Positions 61,042 to 64,000 of a stretch of DNA of 64,000 nt are shown here, in pieces. The stretch spans positions 186,001 through 250,000 of the forward strand of contig CBDDDW010000029.1 in the NCBI GenBank assembly GCA_965226805.1, given 5' to 3'. Below the pieces are notes generated by a model. The model saw nothing but the letters and a program-made list of their open reading frames with translations. It was not told the DNA's origin and searched no databases. Each line of letters begins with the position of its first letter. The first letter of the stretch is position 1. The position numbers were made by a program, and so were the translations under genes. This stretch comes from CBDDDW01 sp965226805 (GTDB lineage Bacteria > Chloroflexota > Dehalococcoidia > Lucifugimonadales > JAGWBF01).

Positions 61042-61755
61042 GCCCGCCTAGGAGACGGAAGCTGGTGGAGAGAGTATGTGAGCAGTTGGGAGTGTCTTAG
61101 AGGCGGGCGTGCCAGGTGATCACCCAGCCCAGAGCAACCCAGAGGTACTCTCAGGGCAGGGATCTAGATAAAGATGCGCTGGTCAGTAGGATAGTGGAGT
61201 TGGCCACTAGGTATGGTAGGTACGGTTATCGTAGGGTGACAGCCCTATTGAAGAGCGAAGGGTGGAGGGTGAACCACAAGAGAGTGGAACGTATATGGAG
61301 GATTGAGGGATTGAAAGTACCCGGTAAACAGCCCAAGAGAGGCCGGTTATGGCTGAACGATGGGTCGTGTATAAGGCTTAGGCCGGAGCGCAAAGACCAT
61401 GTGTGGAGCTACGACTTCGTGGCGGCAAGGACCGCAGATGGCAGGGCTTTCCGTATCCTGGGGATCGTGGACGAGTACACCAGGGAGTGTTTAGCCATGG
61501 TGGTGAAGCGGAGCATCACATCACAGGATGTCCTGGACCAGCTCTACATGCTGTTCCTGGTCAGAGGGGTGCCGGAGCACATACGGTCGGACAACGGCCC
61601 AGAGTTCACCTCCAAAGCGGTGAGGGAATGGCTATCTAACCTGGGGGTGATGGCCCTGTTCATAGAGCCGGGTAGTCCTTGGGAAAATGGTTACGTCGAG
61701 TCATTCAACGGGAAGCTGAGGGATGAGTTCCTAAATGGTGATTTGTTCAATACTG
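61038..61755 (+). pseudogene. IS3-family OrfB, broken by a nonsense codon and truncated
   Basis: In the -1 frame from about 61038 the protein reads LSPPRRRKLVERVCEQLGVS, then a TAG at 61098 where a Glu codon is expected (SERRACQV in relatives). It then runs on through the integrase domain: YDFVAARTADGRAFRILGIV, RSDNGPEFTSKAVREWL and SPWENGYVESFNGKLRDEFL. About 40-60 residues at the C-terminus are missing, the frame passing into other DNA after DLFNT. Confidence 0.85.
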
Positions 61756-61758
61756 TAG

Positions 61759-62091
61759 ACCGTCGAGCCTGCTCTCGATGACGAGGCGGTCTTCGGTGCG
61801 GCGTGGCCGCTGATCGACGAGTGGCGCACGCTCTGAGCGAGTCATCCCATCGGGGGCAAGAGTCTGTCGTGGCTGGTGACGCACGAGCGTATCCTGGAGC
61901 TGGAGCTGGCCATGCTGGAGAAGCACGGGCTGACCTTGCCCCCAGAGCCCATGCCGCTCACGGGGCACTGGAGGAGAGGGCAGCTATCCTGGCGCTGGAC
62001 GGCGCTCTACGACACCCAGAGGGCGCGGGTCAAGCGGGAGTTGCTCAGGTGGGTGCGCCGGATCCTCACCCTGGGCCTGTGGCGGAAGTAG
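61759..62091 (+). pseudogene. Fragment of an unidentified gene with in-frame stop
   Basis: One frame is open except for a TGA at 61834-61836, where the context (DEWRTL*ASHPIGG) suggests a lost Trp codon. The product ends THERILELELAMLEKHGLTL, PPEPMPLTGHWRRGQLSWRW, then a basic tail to a TAG at 62091. It looks like real coding DNA of one gene with no start, joined to the truncated IS3. No family recognised. Confidence 0.4.
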
Positions 62092-62099
62092 ACGCTTTC

Positions 62100-62498
62100 A
62101 GGGTGTGGTTAGGGTTTCGTGGAACTTTTGTCGAACTAGAGTGAACACTTTGGGTGGTGAGGCCCAAAAGGTATTGCCAACGGGGCAATGGGGCGTAATA
62201 CTGAAATTGTTATCAGGCTTTTCAAGTGTTTCTTTGCCATAGAAACCTGGGGGTCCTTTCCCTGAGCCCGTGATGTACCAGAGGGATCGAGCCAGGCTCT
62301 CCCAACGGTCGCCCAAGAGGGATGTTTCCACAAAGGCCGGAGTGCGTCCTGCGTTTCGACCTTTCGATACGACGGTTGGAGTGCCCCATGCCCTCTGACC
62401 GTCTCCCCATGCCTGCGGCATAGCCCTTCAGACAGCTGAGGCCGCAGCTTCGACACGCGCTGGTCTACGGTCCCGTCCGTCAGGCTGGCCGCTTCACG
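62100..62498. other. Intergenic, no gene seen
   Basis: About 400 bp between a gene fragment and the IS110 transposase. Minus-strand frames of 60-107 codons occur but overlap one another and have no family features. Confidence 0.5.
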
Positions 62499-63722
62499 TC
62501 ACCGTAGCTTCCCCAGAGTCGGTACGCCGTACTGACCCTGGCCGAGCTGCGCCCTTTTACACCCGCGTCTGTTCTGTGGCCACATCCTGGGACAGCCGGG
62601 CCACGTCTTCGTAGCTCCCCAGAAGTCGCCTCGAAATTGACCCTGGCTGAGCTGCGTCTTCTTCACAACCACACTCCGTTCTCCGCGTTTGGCATCCGAC
62701 CGTGGGCGGAGTGTGTCCATCGTCAACCAACCCATAAGCCACGACCCGTGCTGTGGATGCCGGTGCGGGCAACACAAAAGCAACTGTCTTGAGGGACTCC
62801 AGGGAGAACGATGCTTGAGCATGGAGTTCAGGATAATCAGCAGCTTACGCATACAGGCTGTGAGAGCCAACTTCTTGGGCTTACCCGCCGCCAGCAGGCG
62901 TTGATAGAAGACCCGGATGACTGGGTTGTGGCGGCTGGCCGTCAGCGCCCCCATGTACAGAGCGCCGCGAACTCGGGCGCGTCCACCCCAGACAGTGCGT
63001 TTGCCCCGCAGAGTACCGCTGTCTCGGTTGAAGGGAGCCACACCAACCAGGGCAGCGATCTGACGACGGTCCAGCGTGCCCAGCTCCGGCAGGTATGCCA
63101 GGAGAGTCAGAGAGAGCTGTTCTCCCACGCCGGGAACAGTGCGCAGGAGATTCTCTTTCTCTCGCCACACAGGACTTTGGTGCAGAGTCTGCCGCAGTTC
63201 CTCATCCAGGTCGTCCAACTCCTGCTCCAGCCAGGCTACGTGAGCTTGGATGCGCGGACGGAGGGATCTGGCGGCAGTGTCCAGGCGGTTTTTCTCAGAC
63301 ACCAGCATGGTCACGACCTGGTGTCTGCGGGCGACCAGAGAATTGAGGGACTGGGCCTCGGCGTCCCGCAGGGGGCGCACGGGCGGACGAGCGACCTCGG
63401 CGAAGTGAGCCAGGACTTGAGCATCCAGAGCGTCGGTCTTGGCCAGCGTCCCGGTGGCCCTGGCAAAGTCTCGCACTTGGCGGGGATTGACCACCACAAC
63501 AGGCAGAGACGCCGCTGCCAGGGCAGCCACCAAGGGCAGTTCCAAGCCACCCGAGGCTTCCAGCAACACCATGGCGGGACCCAGGTCCCCCGTCTGGGAG
63601 ACCAGCTTCCCGACGCCTGCATCGTCGTAGGAGACCTCCCATCTGTCGCCGGTGGGACGGACGGCAACATCCACCTGGGCCTTGGCTACATCGATGCCTA
63701 CGTAGATCACTTCTCGCTCCAT
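62499..63722 (-). CDS. IS110-family transposase with abnormal C-terminal tail
   Basis: 407 residues from the ATG at 63722 (AGGAGG seven bases upstream). The DEDD domain is complete: YVGIDVAKAQVDVAV, VLLEASGGLELPLVAAL, and KTDALDAQVLAHFAE with two Asp. The C-terminal transposase_20 part has LRTVPGVGEQLSLTLLAYLP and a Ser-rich block near GVAPFNRDSGTLRGKR. A normal protein ends near KHRSPW (about 310); here the frame runs about 100 residues farther through low-quality sequence, so the original stop seems lost. Direct repeats of about 20 bp (around 62533 and 62639) lie in this tail. Confidence 0.85.
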   Translation of the reverse strand: MEREVIYVGIDVAKAQVDVAVRPTGDRWEVSYDDAGVGKLVSQTGDLGPAMVLLEASGGLELPLVAALAAASLPVVVVNPRQVRDFARATGTLAKTDALDAQVLAHFAEVARPPVRPLRDAEAQSLNSLVARRHQVVTMLVSEKNRLDTAARSLRPRIQAHVAWLEQELDDLDEELRQTLHQSPVWREKENLLRTVPGVGEQLSLTLLAYLPELGTLDRRQIAALVGVAPFNRDSGTLRGKRTVWGGRARVRGALYMGALTASRHNPVIRVFYQRLLAAGKPKKLALTACMRKLLIILNSMLKHRSPWSPSRQLLLCCPHRHPQHGSWLMGWLTMDTLRPRSDAKRGERSVVVKKTQLSQGQFRGDFWGATKTWPGCPRMWPQNRRGCKRAQLGQGQYGVPTLGKLR

Positions 63723-63930
63723 GAGCACCTCCTGCGAATTATTGGCCCGTCCTTGCACGATGCGGGCTTGGTTGGCCCAGGCAACTGTTCGGGCTCTATT
63801 CGGAATGGGTGCGGCGACCCTCTCTTATGTCCGGTCTTCCATGACCCAGGAGGTTACGGTCTGCCGCACCCTGATCCCCCTTAGTGAACTGATTGTCCCA
63901 TACCAATTTCAAGATACAAGGAGGTGCGTA
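63723..63930 (-). ncRNA. Candidate bridge-RNA region of IS110
   Basis: About 200 bases upstream of the IS110 transposase without a gene. In IS110-group elements such as IS621 the left non-coding end encodes a bridge RNA that guides target and donor choice. Position and length fit; I did not prove the two-loop fold by eye. The left boundary of the element is not certain, and the window ends shortly after. Confidence 0.3.
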
Positions 63931-64000
63931 TTGCACACGAAGGAACGAGTCCAACGAGTCCTGGCCGCCGTCGCCGGACTCCGGTAGGACCTTCACAGAT

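Larger units (their letters stand above)
60696..61755 (+). mobile_element. Degraded IS3-family element
   Basis: The left end starts TGACCTGACCCCCGAAAACT at 60696, typical of IS3 termini. orfA is intact, orfB carries a nonsense codon and is cut near 61755 by unrelated DNA. No right terminus is present, so the element is dead. Confidence 0.7.

Noticed and set aside
63931..63987. AAGGAGG followed by TTG and LHTKERVQRVLAAVAGLR, like the start of a uroporphyrinogen-decarboxylase-family gene
   Set aside because: The frame stops after 18 codons and the window ends; too short to support a gene.
1..64000. CRISPR arrays, rRNA and tRNA genes
   Set aside because: No regularly spaced repeats and no recognisable T-loop or rRNA segments were seen by eye; a covariance-model scan would be decisive.

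Overview
This window looks like a chromosome segment of a GC-rich member of the Chloroflexota, probably of the Dehalococcoidia/SAR202 type. The inference rests on the mix of genes: an Asp23/AmaP/DUF2273 cluster, a DUF1501-DUF1800 pair, HflK/HflC with DUF5666-like modules, Thr-Pro-rich lipoproteins, a Bacillus-like pyrG-aldolase-rho order, and many ISs and miniature elements. No rRNA, tRNA or CRISPR array was seen, so placement rests on gene content alone.

Layout. 0-5 kb (mostly minus): a thiolase cut by the window edge with its DUF35 partner, an orphan DppB-type permease, a four-gene Asp23/AmaP envelope cluster, and a divergent TetR regulator. 5.5-9.6 kb: a benzoylformate-decarboxylase-like ThDP enzyme, an SMP-30 lactonase, a YCII-like protein, a VOC protein and a CBS-pair protein. 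9.8-18.2 kb: a sensor kinase split by a miniature element, ComEC, a SnoaL-like protein, a STAND NTPase with TPRs and a Fur/PerR regulator. 18.4-29.1 kb: an NHL protein, a DUF1501/DUF1800 pair, an LLM oxidoreductase, a class V aminotransferase, an amidase, a frameshifted lipoprotein and a sulfite-oxidase-like enzyme. 29.2-31.3 kb: nested mobile elements around an IS1380. 31.4-42.2 kb: a minus-strand nitrogen assimilation block (two glutamine synthetases, glutamate dehydrogenase, both glutamate synthase subunits). 42.5-48.5 kb: FtsH and its HflK/HflC partners, with HflC carrying an unusual C-terminal extension. 48.5-52.9 kb: an rtcB remnant, then pyrG, a transaldolase-like gene and rho. 53.6-58.5 kb: a 1387-residue secreted protein with Asp-rich loops and a small anchored protein. 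58.5-64 kb: a transposon graveyard with IS630, two IS3 relics, host-gene debris and IS110.

The most striking structure is an almost identical 166-167 bp miniature element present three times (4231, 10988, 27828). Its left end matches the right end of the IS630 at 58.6 kb, and all four insertions lie at the TA of a CTAG site. Each copy sits in a gene: it displaces the start of tetR, splits a histidine kinase so that removing it restores the frame exactly, and supplies the stop codon of a molybdenum enzyme. A second, unrelated miniature family of about 180-190 bp occurs four times. A third layer of nesting lies at 29.2-31.3 kb.

Regulatory reading: a perfect palindrome lies in the spacer of the Asp23 promoter next to tetR. 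Two genes share an almost identical promoter. A four-part GTAAC-like array with exact 11-bp period precedes glnA. Tandem promoters with a foldable leader precede gltB.
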